Source of the DNA: Anastatus disparis
Taxonomy: Eukaryota; Arthropoda; Insecta; Hymenoptera; Eupelmidae
DNA length: 64,000 nt
Direction of reading: 5' to 3'
Assembly (NCBI GenBank): GCA_017163975.1
Contig: JAFFSR010000009.1
Location: 248,001 to 312,000 of the forward strand
How positions within the stretch are numbered: position 1 is the first letter of the stretch; every line of letters starts with the position of its first letter. The notes beneath the pieces are model-generated. The model did no database searches, was not told the origin of the DNA, and saw nothing but the letters and a program-made list of their open reading frames with translations. Made by a program: the position numbers and the translations under genes. Positions 1 through 11,111 of this stretch are shown piece after piece.

Positions 1-1110
1 ATGCAGCAGCTCCAGCTTATGAATACGGTGGTGGTTATGAGGGTGGTCACATTGCCCATACTCATCACGAAAAGGTTGTCACGGTCGTTAAGAACGTGCC
101 TGTACCAGTGCCAGTAGAAAAGCACATTCCATACCCCGTCGAAAAACACGTACCCTACCCTGTTAAGGTAAGATTCTTCTTCGAAAATTCAAATATTATA
201 TTATTGTAGTTAAATTTTTTCTATTAAATCAATTTTTAACTTTTATTGACATAAAGATAATAATGATTAAATCAATAGTGACCAATATAACTTTCTATAA
301 TTCTTTAAACATTATTAATATTCTTAGAAAATTTTTAATAATATACACAAACTATTCTTTTTATAGGTTCCAGTACCACAGCCCTACCCAGTCGAAAAGG
401 AGGTCCCAGTTCCATACAAGGTCTACGTCAAGGTCCCTGTTCACGTACCACAACCCTACCCAGTTGAAAAGAAGATCCATGTCCCAGTCCATGTTCCAGT
501 TGATCGTCCAGTACCCGTCAAAGTTTACGTTCCACAACCCTACCCAGTCGAGAAACACATCCCATACCCAGTCAAGGTTCCAGTACCACAACCCTACCCA
601 GTTGAAAAACAAGTACCATACCCAGTAAAAGTACCAGTCCATGTCCCAGCTCCTTATCCAGTTGAGAAAGTTGTCCACTACCCAGTGAAAGTACATGTTG
701 ACCGTCCATACCCAGTCCCAGTTCCAAAACCATACCCAGTCCATGTAGAAAAGCCCGTTCCATACCCAGTTGAAAAACCAGTACCTTACCCAGTCCAGGT
801 ACCAGTAGACAGGCCTGTTCCAGTTCATGTTGATAGGCCTGTACCTGTACCCGTCAAAGTACCAGTACCAGCACCTTACCCAGTCGAGAAGGCTGTACCT
901 TACCCAGTTGAACGCCCAGTACCAGTGCCCGTCAAAGTTCCAGTAGAGAGGCCCTACCCAGTCCATATTGACAGACCAGTGCCAGTGCCCGTTGAGAAGC
1001 CAGTGCCTTACCCAGTCAAAGTGCCCGTAGCTGTTCCAGTTGTCCACCAACAACATTACTACGAACCCCACGGTTACAAGGCTTACAACGACTATGGATA
1101 TGGTCACTAA
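1..1110 (+). CDS. Vajk-like PYPV/VEK-repeat cuticular protein, 5' end outside window
   Basis: Two exons are visible. The reading frame enters at base 3 and runs to 167, a phase-0 intron spans 168-366 (GTAAGA donor, TATAG acceptor), and the last exon runs 367-1110 with a TAA stop; 302 residues are seen. The N-terminal part is Ala/Gly/Tyr/His-rich. The rest is tandem Val-Pro modules such as QPYPVEK, VPYPVK and VDRPVPV, with at least eight YPVEK units. It ends in a Tyr/His-rich tail ([14 protein letters not shown]). There is no chitin-binding RR motif and no catalytic domain. The composition matches the Vajk family of insect cuticular proteins (known from Drosophila, secreted into embryonic and pupal cuticle); the family call rests on composition and on the neighbouring Ance gene. 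The periodic tyrosines could be cross-linked in cuticle (inference). The start codon and signal peptide lie upstream of base 1; the ATG at base 1 is out of frame. Confidence 0.85.
168..366 (+). other. Phase-0 intron of the first Vajk-like gene
   Basis: Short AT-rich intron with GTAAGA donor and a T-rich tract before TATAG. It falls exactly between two repeat modules (...YPVK | VPVPQPYP...), so the frame is kept without splitting a codon. Confidence 0.85.
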
Positions 1111-1827
1111 ATACAATTATCAAATAGTCATCGCTGTCTTCAAGGACCAAGTTCTAATAAGACGATGACAACACAATCTTTTTTTTTTATTATCCAGCGT
1201 TTGTCAACGGAAAATACACAGAAACGCCTCTACCTTAATTAACATTAAGATTAAGAATCTCTCTTTTTTCATTACAATTCTATCTTTCTTTTTGTAAATT
1301 ATCATTTCTGTAAATGAAGAATTGTTATTGACAAAAAAAAAAACATGATTGTAAGCGATCTTGCGGATCGACATTGGCTATTTTTAAATAAGGGGCCATA
1401 TTTTAAGGCACCGAGTGTCAACTATGTATACATGGACAAAAAAAAAACGCAACAAGTCGCGCCAACAGTCCCGACCGCGATAAACGAGGACCTGGACCTC
1501 GATGTAGAATATTTTGTATGTTTGTTTTGTACCGACCTAGGAGATTAATGTATTTTTTATACGGAAAAGACATAAAGAACACTGAAAACTTACAAAATCG
1601 TATTTTTCTTATTATCCATTTCCTATTAATAATAATAATTTAACTTACAGAAAATATAATCATAATCTACATGATATTTATATGAATAATTTATATCATA
1701 TACATGTTATTTCAAGCAATAACATAATTTATTTAATAATTTGAAAGTTGATTAATTTATATTTTCAAAGTTTTAATAATTAATTTATAATTTAAACATT
1801 GACTTAAGTTTTTTACTCTTTAATAAA
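1111..1827 (+). other. Probable 3'UTR of the first Vajk-like gene, with candidate poly(A) signal
   Basis: Downstream of the TAA at 1108-1110. The stretch 1340-1550 is less AT-rich than its surroundings and contains a 67-codon open frame without family resemblance, so it is probably transcribed but untranslated. The first AATAAA seen is at 1822-1827; the true cleavage site is not established. Confidence 0.4.
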
Positions 1828-2765
1828 TATAAGTAAAACAATTCTTTGTTTTTCAATACTATAGCTTAATACATTTTTAAAATATTCAAAATTTAATAAT
1901 TGTGTAAATTAATGAAAATTAATCATTACAAATATGAATAGAAATTAATATCTTTACTAATAACAGTACTTGATCTAAGAGAAGTAAGAATCGAAAAATG
2001 AATTTCATAACTTTTCAATGAAAAAAAAAAATAGATGTTGCCAAAGAAAAACGGTCAGTGATGAAAATCGATATACAAGTGGCTCGGATTGGATCGCAGT
2101 TAGTAATCCGTGGAATCGGCGCGTCTGCAGGATTGCGCAAAAAAAAAAAGAAAAAAAAAATGCATTGCCCGGAAATCGTAGTGCACGCGATATAAATTAT
2201 ACGTATGGTTTTGCACACATTACAGACAGCGGCGGCGGCATTTTCAAATGAATATTCAACCTCTTCTCTCCCTCTTGAGAATTGAGAATTTCTTAAAACG
2301 CTCGGCCGATCGCAAATGCATATATACACATCGATCGGCTGTTGGCCCAGGGTGCACAGCCGTGTACGGGCTTACGAAAGCTTTACGCTAGTTATTGAGA
2401 TAATGTACAACGTTATATGGCAAATTATCCTTTTAAATAATCATTTTTATCGAGTCCAATTTATTAGCAAAAGCTTTCGACTATTTATATAATAAATTAT
2501 TTTGAAAGTATCAGTAGTTTGTAACGGAAAATTGTTCGAAACGAACATATTTGCCGATAAATAGACAATAATTTAATGTTAGCGGAAATTTTTTTAAACG
2601 TTAACTGGTAATTTTCACAGAATATATATATTTTTTAACAAGAAAATATAAGCCATATCAAATCGACTTTGGACTTGATTCATGTCGTATACATACAAAA
2701 CTGTTGAGAAAAAGTTGGTGAGAACGATCGTTGCCGATTCTGGCTTTAGAGTTGCGACTTTTAAT

Positions 2766-2823
2766 TATATATATATGTATATGTATGTGTACATATACAC
2801 GTATATATATAGACGCGTGTGTA
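2766..2823. repeat. TA/TG-rich simple repeat
   Basis: Mixed TA, TG and CA dinucleotide run directly visible in the sequence. Confidence 0.8.
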
Positions 2824-3553
2824 TATTAGTTAAAGTCAACGGCAGCTGCTGCATATAACTATGTTCGTCCAAGTCTTTCGAGCTCTCCCGCAACTTTGAT
2901 ATTTCGTAATTTTCCCGCGCCATTCACTTCTCCTTTGCCCGCGCGTATATATGTATATACGCGCGTACACACCACCAAATGCATTTAATACGATAACAAA
3001 TAATCATTAAGGGAACATGGTCAACCGAGCAATTTTTCATTCACGTGCATACAATGAAACTCCTGGAAGGCTTTCGAAAAAAAAAAAACGTAAATATCAC
3101 ACTCCTTATCCCTTTCGGTAACAGATACGGAGTCTATGTTGAGTAATCATTTTTTTTTTTTTTTACAAATTGTTTTTATGTTATACGAAATTATAATAAT
3201 TTCTATTTTTAACAATCTAACGAATATTTTTTTTTAAACTGCAGCTTAAAATTGCAGAAAGTATAAATTTTATTTTTTAAATTAATGCAAACAAGATCAA
3301 CGTTAAGAGATTAAAAATAGTATCACATGCAAGAGAGAGAGAAAAAAAAAGACTTTGTATGATTGTCATTGTAACGAGACAAGATTACGTTTTAAAATTC
3401 AAGTAAATTTCACGAGGCATTTGTAAGGAAACGGGGAAGAGCTTCTGAAACGCGTCTAGAATTACAAAATAGGTGGCACTTGACTCTCGACTCTCGACAT
3501 TACGGACCTTACGTGGTGTTTATTCTCCTTTACAATAAGCGTATATGTATATA

Positions 3554-3656
3554 GGAGAGAGAGAGAGAGAGAGAACCCGGCGCGCACGATGTTGCGCAAT
3601 CCATTATTAGCGCACACGCGACGTCGGGGAGTGAGATAGAGAGAGAGAGAGAGAGA
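3554..3656. repeat. Two GA dinucleotide arrays flanking a GC-rich core
   Basis: About ten GA units at 3554-3574 and about nine at 3638-3656 bracket a GC-rich segment with several GCGC and ACGCG motifs. GAGAG is the known binding motif of GAGA factor in insects, so this may be a chromatin or enhancer element rather than plain microsatellite; that role is inference. Confidence 0.75.
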
Positions 3657-4010
3657 CTGAAAGTAAGAGTCCTCTTTCTACTGTCTATGTGAATTGTCAT
3701 AAATGTAGGGCACAAGAAAAAGAGAGAGAAGGACTAGTAGTCGTTTTATTCAACTTGCTATACGGAGAGCCGGTTTTTATGTTTTTATATTTAAATTATT
3801 GTAATTATTTATTACTGTACTTTTACATTTTTGCATTGTTTTGTAAATCAAATCTCAAAATAATCTCTGATTCTACGTGTATCTATGCTTCTCTGTAAAA
3901 CAAGTGACATTTTATGAGATTTATAGTAATTTATGTTAAAGGCAATGCAAGTTTAATAAAAATAGGAAAGTTTTCAATTTCATACGAATTAAATGCGCTA
4001 AGAAGCTCTA

Positions 4011-4033
4011 AGCAATTGGAGAGTCCAATTGCT
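4011..4033. repeat. Perfect 10-bp hairpin
   Basis: AGCAATTGGA, loop GAG, TCCAATTGCT. The arms are perfectly complementary. No known small RNA is recognised. Confidence 0.6.
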
Positions 4034-7000
4034 AGCGCTCCTTTTACGCAGTGCGGAGCTTAGTGAAACTTTTACGGGCTACCGCGGTTGATAAAGAAGG
4101 TAGCATCAGATAAAAAAAATCAATTTTTTATCTTATCAATTAAATATATATTTTTTTATTTTACAAATAAATATAATTATATATAAATATATATGTGTGC
4201 ACACACATATATTTGAAAAATAAAAGAAAGTATAAAAGTATTATTTATTTATGATTTTAATTTTTTTTTTCAAACAAATTAAAAATTTTCACATCCTAAA
4301 GCAAATTTTAATTAAAAACTAAAATAAAAAAAGTTGTCTCTGTAAAAATTGAAAAATATCAACAACGAAGCCGTTGTGTTGAATCGTGCAAATAACGGGA
4401 ATTGCAAAACAACAGAGTGACGTATTTAAAATAATACTCTCACTGCTATATAGCGCGATTTAAAGTCTCATAGGGTCGTGGGAGAGTCGAGGCGCGAAAC
4501 ATGAGGCGCTATCAACCTGTTTATGGGCGCAGTTAAAATCGACTTCGTAATCTAAATTGCGCGGAAGGAGCCTTTTTTTTTGTAACGCGAAAAATAAACA
4601 ATACTGCTTAACAATAACAAAACTTTAGATGGAAAGGTTTTGATAGTTGTTATTAAAAAAAAAAGAAAAATTTAAATATACAGTGTTTTAAAACCCAAAG
4701 TAATACTTTTGAAAAAGTTTTTGAATTGAAATTTAATTTGTAATTACTGACAAGGATAATTAATTAACAGATGAGATTAATCAGTTAAATCAATTATGGT
4801 TGTAAATTATAACGTAAAGTGTATATAAATTATATATCGTCGGCTTAGATTAAAACTCTGCTATTTCAAAAAGGTTTTAAAAAACCTGCTGTTTCAAAAA
4901 AGTTTCAAAGCCATTTCCATTAAAAGAGTTTTTTTTTTAATCGAAAGCTAATTAAGTGAATGTGATGTGTAAAATTTAAAGTTTTTATGCATGAGCTTTC
5001 GTATTGCCGATTTACCAAGACTCAAGTAAAATGGTACGTTCTTCAAACGAAACTGAAATTAAACTGATTTTCAAGACTTTATAAAATGTGAGATTTTTCA
5101 AAACTTTTTTGAAATAAGGTTCTAATTTAAGTCGACGGTTGTGAATTTCTGCCAAATTTCTAATATACAGAAAACAGAAGAAACGTAACTAATTAAAAGC
5201 TATTTTAAAAACTACCATTCACGTTTTGATTCTATTAATAACCTTGAATAGTCAATCAATGAATCATAAGAATAATGCAAAACTATGTGAAATCTTATCG
5301 ACCTTGTTCTCGATCAATCAATAATTGTATAATTCATTGGACAATATTTATTTGGATTTACAATTATCGTATGTGTTATTATTTGTAATTAAAAGCATTT
5401 ACATACATGACAATCAATCTCATGTATATTATTATTAACAATTAAAATTTATAATCCCATGAAAGAATTAAAATAAATGATATGCAAAAAACACGGTAAT
5501 TTTATTATATATTTAGAGTTACAAGAAAGAAATATTTAAAAAAATTTAATTATTTTTTATGTAATTATTTATGTAAATATTTTTTATGCCAAGTGGAAAA
5601 TTAATTAAAACAATTAATAAATAGTAAAATAAAACATTTTCTTTTTAGAAGTAAAATAAAAGACAAAAATTACGTTTTTAATTTATTTGAAATTCTAATT
5701 TAAACAGTAATACAACTATCTGTATAATAACCAAATTATTTAACTTTATTATTGTATTTAATTAAATTTTAATTATTTTCGCTAATGACAAATAAATTGT
5801 TATTTTTTTTCATAACACCTCATAACTACGCACCCGGTAAGTTAATATTTGTCATTAAATTGCAGCCCGTCCATTACCCTCTACCATTATCTTAACTAAA
5901 AATCTAATGATATCCTTCAGTCACACTATGAAAATAGCGATATAATTTAAAGCAACACTTTTACCAACAATACATCTCTCGTACGTTGACACGCGCTAAG
6001 AAAAAGTTAAGTATATTAATCTCGTTCCATTCTCTTTTTATGTTTTTTATTATTACTTTACGAAAGAAAGGTGTCGATTATGATCTATTCCCAGCTTATA
6101 CCCATTTTACAATTACATCCCGTGTAATATCATATACGTATAAAGGATAATCCTTACTTAGCGTTAAAAAAAAAATGAGAATTGTAATAGAGCCGTACGA
6201 AGTTTGTATTGTAAAGTCGTGGCCAGGTATCCGTAAATAATGATATACAACACGTTGCAGCAAAGTATAATCGTTTTTAACGTGATGGAAACCAACTTCT
6301 TTTTATTCTTCTCACTGTGTATTATATTATACTTTATCGTCTTCTGTTTGATTTCGAAAAAAGAATTTTTCTTATACGCGCGAGCGCAATGAGATCGCGT
6401 GACAATCGCGTATACCTCTCGTGACTTATATGTACTGTAATTTTTTTTTTCTTTTTCTTTTTCATTATATTAAAAACGATTAAGCAGTTAGTGAATTTGA
6501 AGCTTTAAAGATATTAATATTAATTATATTTGCGGGATAATTAATTTATTGTAAAAAATGTGCTTTCTTACCGCTGAGATACGATGATTGCTATAAGCGA
6601 TATTTAAATTTAATTATGCTTGTATCTTATAGATTCTGTTCGTGTTATAAAGTAGTAATGATACCGTGCATATTCAACGTATAATGTTTTCTTTGATTCT
6701 TAATCAGTTTGTTGAAAAGTTAAAAAAAACTACCAAGGAATAAATAGACTTTTTTACAAATTTCATTTGCATCGATAAATTGTTTTCTAAAAACGAACGC
6801 GAAAGCTCATTCAACTTTTACTTAATTAACGGAAATCAATTTGTATTTTGATTTTATTTTTTAGAAAATCCAAACAATTCAGAAAAACCACATTCATTGA
6901 CACGCTATTTCTCCAAATTAAGTCAATAGAAACTTTATAATATATTTCCGTACAAAAGAAACTACCAGGCTATTGCACTTTTTTTTCATAAATCAAAAAG

Positions 7001-7301
7001 CGCGTAATTGCGTCAGGCGTGGCGAATTGTGAACTCATAAAAAATATATAAGAAGAAACATATACATGAAGATGATATTCGCTTAGGAATTTTTTTCTAT
7101 ACATTTTATCGTTATACACTCTCTATCGTGCCGGTAAATCATTAGTAAGGACGTTGAGCTGCAATAAAAAATTTCACTTTCAGAAAAAGATTCACATTCT
7201 TCGCGGTCCATACGTGCGAAAGCGAAAACTTCCCCTACCCCAAAATATATATCCACATTAGTTTTTTTTTTTTTTTCCTAGGTGAACTGGACCGCAACAT
7301 T

Positions 7302-7339
7302 TATAAAAAGCGTAAACGTACATGCAAGCTTGCTCAGTT
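7302..7339 (+). promoter_or_regulatory. Core promoter of the second Vajk-like gene (TATA + initiator)
   Basis: TATAAAA at 7302-7308 is followed by CTCAGTT at 7333-7339, a close match to the arthropod initiator TCAGT, with +1 expected at A7336. The TATA-to-start distance (about 34 bases from its first T) is normal. The 5'UTR to the ATG at 7423 would be about 87 bases. Confidence 0.75.
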
Positions 7340-7422
7340 TGCAAGTGAAAAGTCATTAGACGAAAGTGTACTTACAGTCAAGACGATTTTGTGTTTAGTT
7401 TAAGGCGAGTGCATTTTTCGCC

Positions 7423-9322
7423 ATGGGGCATGTGGTACGTGATTAATAAACTATTTTATCGCTGTTAAGTTAATAAAATTTCGATTTTTGTGCTTTATAA
7501 TCAGTGAATTTTTTTCATGTGAAAAAAAAGTGTTGAATTGTATGATTATTTGTTCATTAGAGTAATGAGAAGATTTTATCTTAATTTTTTTTTTAATTAA
7601 TGAAAAATATGTGACCATTATTTAGAATAAAAAAAATAAATTGAGTTTATAAAAAAACATATACTAGATAATTAAACATTCTTATTTTCAATAATTATAA
7701 AAATAATCAGCACCAATTGTTAAATTACTTTTCTATGCTCTGTATAACAATATAATAATTTTGTTTACCCTGAAAACTACAAATATGAAAAAAATTGTAC
7801 AATTTTAAAATAATTTTCATAAAATTAAAATTACACTGCTCCTTAATAACACCTAATAAAATATTTAAATGATTATAAATTATCATTATTTTATAAATTT
7901 TACAATTAAATTCACTATTATTAAATTTACTTATTTTGTTTTTTTTGTTTTCATGATTAATATAAAAATTTATCTGTCAATATAGCGCCGCGCTGCGATT
8001 CTATTAATAATTTTCGCGGTGAGCGTGACAATCGATGAAGTTAGTTCGAAAATCAAAAAGGTCGAATTCTTGGTAGACCGACAGTCTAACCGCAGGATAG
8101 GATACAGGGTAACGAAAGTGCATCCAATCGACCGCAAAGATGATGTTAATGAGAACGCCTCTAGCGATGAGTCAAAGAAAATCGATCGCAATGCAGTAAG
8201 CGAAGATGAACATGGTGAGAACATTATTAATTCTATGAATATGTAATGGATTTTTTTATTAAAACGTTGATTATATGCAATTATTATTAAAAATAATTGC
8301 TTTTAGTTGTAATTATTTAAAAGGTCAGAAATAAATATTATCTAATGATGAATTAAACATCTTAAAAATATATTGATCTGTGTAAAATTTTAGCTGAATA
8401 TACAGGTGAGATGGTCTTAGAAGATGCTCCAGATGCAACTGCAGTAGAAACCTCATATTCAGAAAGTGAACTAAGCAGTCATACAATGTCAGAAGATCAG
8501 TATCACGTGGAAGATAGTCACACGAAAACAATATTCCTTGAGAAAAAAGTTCCAGAACCTTATCCTGTTGAGAAAACAGTTCACTTTCCGGTTTATAAAA
8601 AGATTCCGTATACAGTTGAAATACCGGTACCCGAACCATATCCCATTGAAAAAGAAATTCCTTATCCAGTAAAAGTTCTTGTCAAGGTTCCCTTTAGGGT
8701 ACCAAAACCAATAGCCGTTGTGAAAGAATCTTATTATCCAGTACACGTTCCAGTCGACCGACCTGTACCTCATAGAGTATATATACCAGATCCTTATCCA
8801 GTCGAAAAGAAAGTTTATTACGAAGTTAAGGTTCCAGTACCTGAACCATTCCCAGTAGAACGCAAAATACACTACCCAGTCAGATATGCCGTTCATGTTC
8901 CTCAACCAGTTCCAGTTGAAAAAGTTATACCTTATCCAGTTAAAGTTGAAGAAGAACGACCCCTGCCTGTACCTGTGGTCAAACCATATCCAGTACAAGT
9001 CACTAAACATGTACCGGTCCCCGTTGAAAAGATAGTCCCATACCCAGTCAAGGTTAAGGTTGATCATCCCGTACCAATCCCATACGATAAACCGGTACCG
9101 GTAAAAGTTGAAGTTTACGAAGAAGTTCCATATCCAGTTGAAAAAGAAGTACCAGTTCCAGTGGAGAAAGAAGTACCGTATCCCGTTCATGTTGAAAATG
9201 AACACGATAAAAAGGACGTAAAGATTATTGAATCAAAAACGGATAAACCAATTTTGAGTACAGAACAGCCAAAAGAACCGGCTAAAGTACACGAAGAGAA
9301 AAATGAAAGGTCGGATTCTTAA
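7423..9322 (+). CDS. Vajk-like secreted PYPV-repeat cuticular protein, 389 aa
   Basis: Three coding exons: 7423-7434 (MGHV, GTACGT donor, phase 0), 7986-8214 (GTGAG donor, phase 1) and 8394-9322 (TAA stop). The lengths sum to exactly 389 codons plus stop, and all junction phases agree. Residues 1 to about 19 (MGHVRRAAILLIIFAVSV) form a signal peptide. Residues 20-130 are charged and acidic, Ser/Asp/Glu-rich. Residues from about 133 to 347 are Val-Pro modules of the same kind as the gene at 1-1110 (EPYPVEK, IPYPVK, VDRPVP), but more diverged and more charged. The last ~40 residues are Lys/Glu/Asp-rich and lack the Tyr/His tail of the first gene. This is a paralogue of the first gene, probably a secreted cuticle or matrix component. 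The four-codon first exon is chosen because it follows a good core promoter and splices in frame to the hydrophobic segment. Confidence 0.85.
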
Positions 9323-9644
9323 TTGTTAGTTTTTCTATTCAACAGTCATTAATTTTTGTTATTTAGTTTATAAGAATTTCCAAATTTTTTGTTTGCATTA
9401 TAATTTCAAACTTTTTAAAAAAAAAACAACTAATACTGATTATTGTTAGTTTAATTATTGTAATTCTTAATTTTACATGTTTTACATTAACAATTAAAGT
9501 CAATAATTTTTAATCTTCAAAGTAATTAAATAATTTACAATTTATTTTTTAATTACCATGAAATCAAAAATTGTATAAATTATTTAGTTATAATAGCTCA
9601 TTTATAATGAAAAGTGTATAATGTTCAAGAACAATTTCAACTTG

Positions 9645-9650
9645 AATAAA
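9645..9650 (+). terminator. Candidate poly(A) signal of the second Vajk-like gene
   Basis: AATAAA about 320 bases after the stop codon, in AT-rich DNA. It is the first canonical hexamer I see downstream. Confidence 0.4.
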
Positions 9651-11031
9651 TAGAAATATTTTTTAAATAATAATTCTAATTCATGTTAACGTTTATATGG
9701 CCACAGTTAATTATTGATGATTTAATTTTTTAGCTTGGTTACAACGTTTATAAAAAAAAAAACATTTAATTTTCATCAAAGCTTAATAACTGTAAGAGAT
9801 TATGAAAAATTCATGTAAAATATTGTAATCTACCTGAACATAGTTTTTTATGGCTTAATAATATAAAGTATTAATGATAAAAAAAAATTGTTTTAATCGC
9901 TGCATAATATAATACTTTAAATGTAGATGCATTAAATATAGAAGAATTACCGAAAGAAATCAAGATGAAAGTTATAAAGCGATATAATTATGCAGTTATG
10001 CCGGCTGCGTGTAGTATATACATGGATGGTGTTTTTGATCGTTTGTTATGCCGGAGTGATCACGATCGACTTTTAACTTTAGAAGCGCATGTAACATAAA
10101 TATTATACTTTTTTTTTTTCTTCTCCTATATAATCGCATCTTATTAACTTTGCTAATTGTTCTGGCCGCGAGCGCTGTCAGAAATTGCATTTAATATGTT
10201 TTAAATTGCAGCTGACGAAAAAAAGGGAAACCATTAGTCGTGAAATTTTAAATTAATTCAAAGATTTTTTAGGTTTTAATTATCTGTTTTTTTTCTCAAT
10301 TGATAACGAGAAATCGGTCAGTTAGACGATATGATTCAATGGTTTTTACGACTTTTCTTGGAAAGTTGACAAATATTTGAAAAGTCTATATCATACATTT
10401 CTAAACATATAATTAAATTTTTTTCTACTTTCCAAATATTATAGAGTACCAGCATGATTATTATTAAATTCTATTGAAGGTAAAAAGTTAATTCATGAAA
10501 AAATGAAAAATCGTCGTACAAATGTTACGTTTTTGTTTTTTAATGATCACAACCTTTTATGTTAACTTATAAAATATGTAGTCAAATAGATATTTTACAA
10601 ACGTCAAGACTATTTATATATTAGTAAGACCAATCAATAAAATTTTATTGTAAAAAATGTTTTGCTCAATTTAATTTATTTCTAATATTTCATAGATTTT
10701 AAATTTCATAAAAAAAAATCGATTCATAAATCTACAAAAGCCTTACCTAACACTACACTTAACTAATTAAAAGAACAACTAAGAGACTGCCCACATTTTT
10801 TTTACATTTAAATTACATTCTATAACTTTGATAATAATATTGGAAAATTGCATGATGAACCTTTTAAGCAAACTCAGTAAAAATGTATACAAGACGTCAC
10901 AAAGCGTCCCGAAGTTAAACATAATTACAGGCTTTGGGACAAAAAAGAGAATGGTCAATATTATAGCTGCAGTAAAAATGTCTCTGTTGGTGTATCCAGT
11001 CAAAGTTTTGTTCGAGAAAGTACCAGCCTAG
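9651..11031. other. Intergenic region before the acidic-protein gene
   Basis: AT-rich, with two items worth noting: an open frame at 9908-10096 with protein-like composition behind a possible splice acceptor (AG at 9925-9926), and a short vajk-like coding relic at 10979-11031. No complete gene is visible. The C-terminal exon missing from the minus-strand Ance gene was looked for here and not found. Confidence 0.5.
10979..11031 (+). pseudogene. Relic of a PYPVKV-type repeat unit
   Basis: One frame reads SLLVYPVKVLFEKVPA then TAG, with the codon string TAT CCA GTC AAA GTT that is characteristic of the neighbouring vajk genes. Upstream sequence in the same frame shows no repeat and no signal peptide. 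It stops immediately before the TATA box of the next gene. This may be a fragment of a lost vajk copy or chance. Confidence 0.35.
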
Positions 11032-11071
11032 TATAAATAAAACACGAGGGAGATTGTTCGGCTATTTAGTT
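11032..11071 (+). promoter_or_regulatory. Core promoter of the acidic secreted protein gene
   Basis: TATAAATA at 11032-11039 and an initiator-like TTAGTT at 11066-11071, with +1 near A11068. Spacing is about 36 bases from the first T of the TATA box. The 5'UTR to the ATG at 11112 would be about 44 bases, similar in layout to the vajk-like gene upstream. Confidence 0.65.
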
Positions 11072-11111
11072 GAGTCTCTCGTCGTCGTAGCAAATCAACG
11101 GAGGCATCGTC

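Larger units (their letters stand above)
1828..7301. other. Intergenic region between the two Vajk-like genes
   Basis: About 5.5 kb of AT-rich DNA without a convincing exon on either strand. It holds a TA/TG simple repeat (2766-2823), two GA arrays flanking a GC-rich core (3554-3656), a short perfect hairpin (4011-4033), and a GC-richer patch at 2080-2400 with an inverted GCCGATCG/CGATCGGC pair. Upstream regulatory sequence of the second Vajk-like gene probably lies here; nothing more specific is visible. Confidence 0.6.

Noticed and set aside
361..1116. 251-codon minus-strand open frame rich in Trp, Tyr and Asp
   Set aside because: It is the antisense shadow of the PYPV-repeat exon; repeated codons on the plus strand create a long open antisense frame of biased composition.
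1345..1548. 67-codon plus-strand frame after the first vajk-like gene
   Set aside because: No signal peptide, no splice context and no family resemblance; position fits a 3'UTR.
3088..3125. Minus-strand CDIY tetrapeptide, resembling a motif in the missing C-terminal part of ACE
   Set aside because: Flanking residues do not resemble ACE, no QFQF-like helix precedes it, and it runs into a poly-Phe stretch from an A-run.
8489..9205. 238-codon minus-strand open frame
   Set aside because: Antisense shadow of the second vajk-like repeat exon, with the same biased composition.
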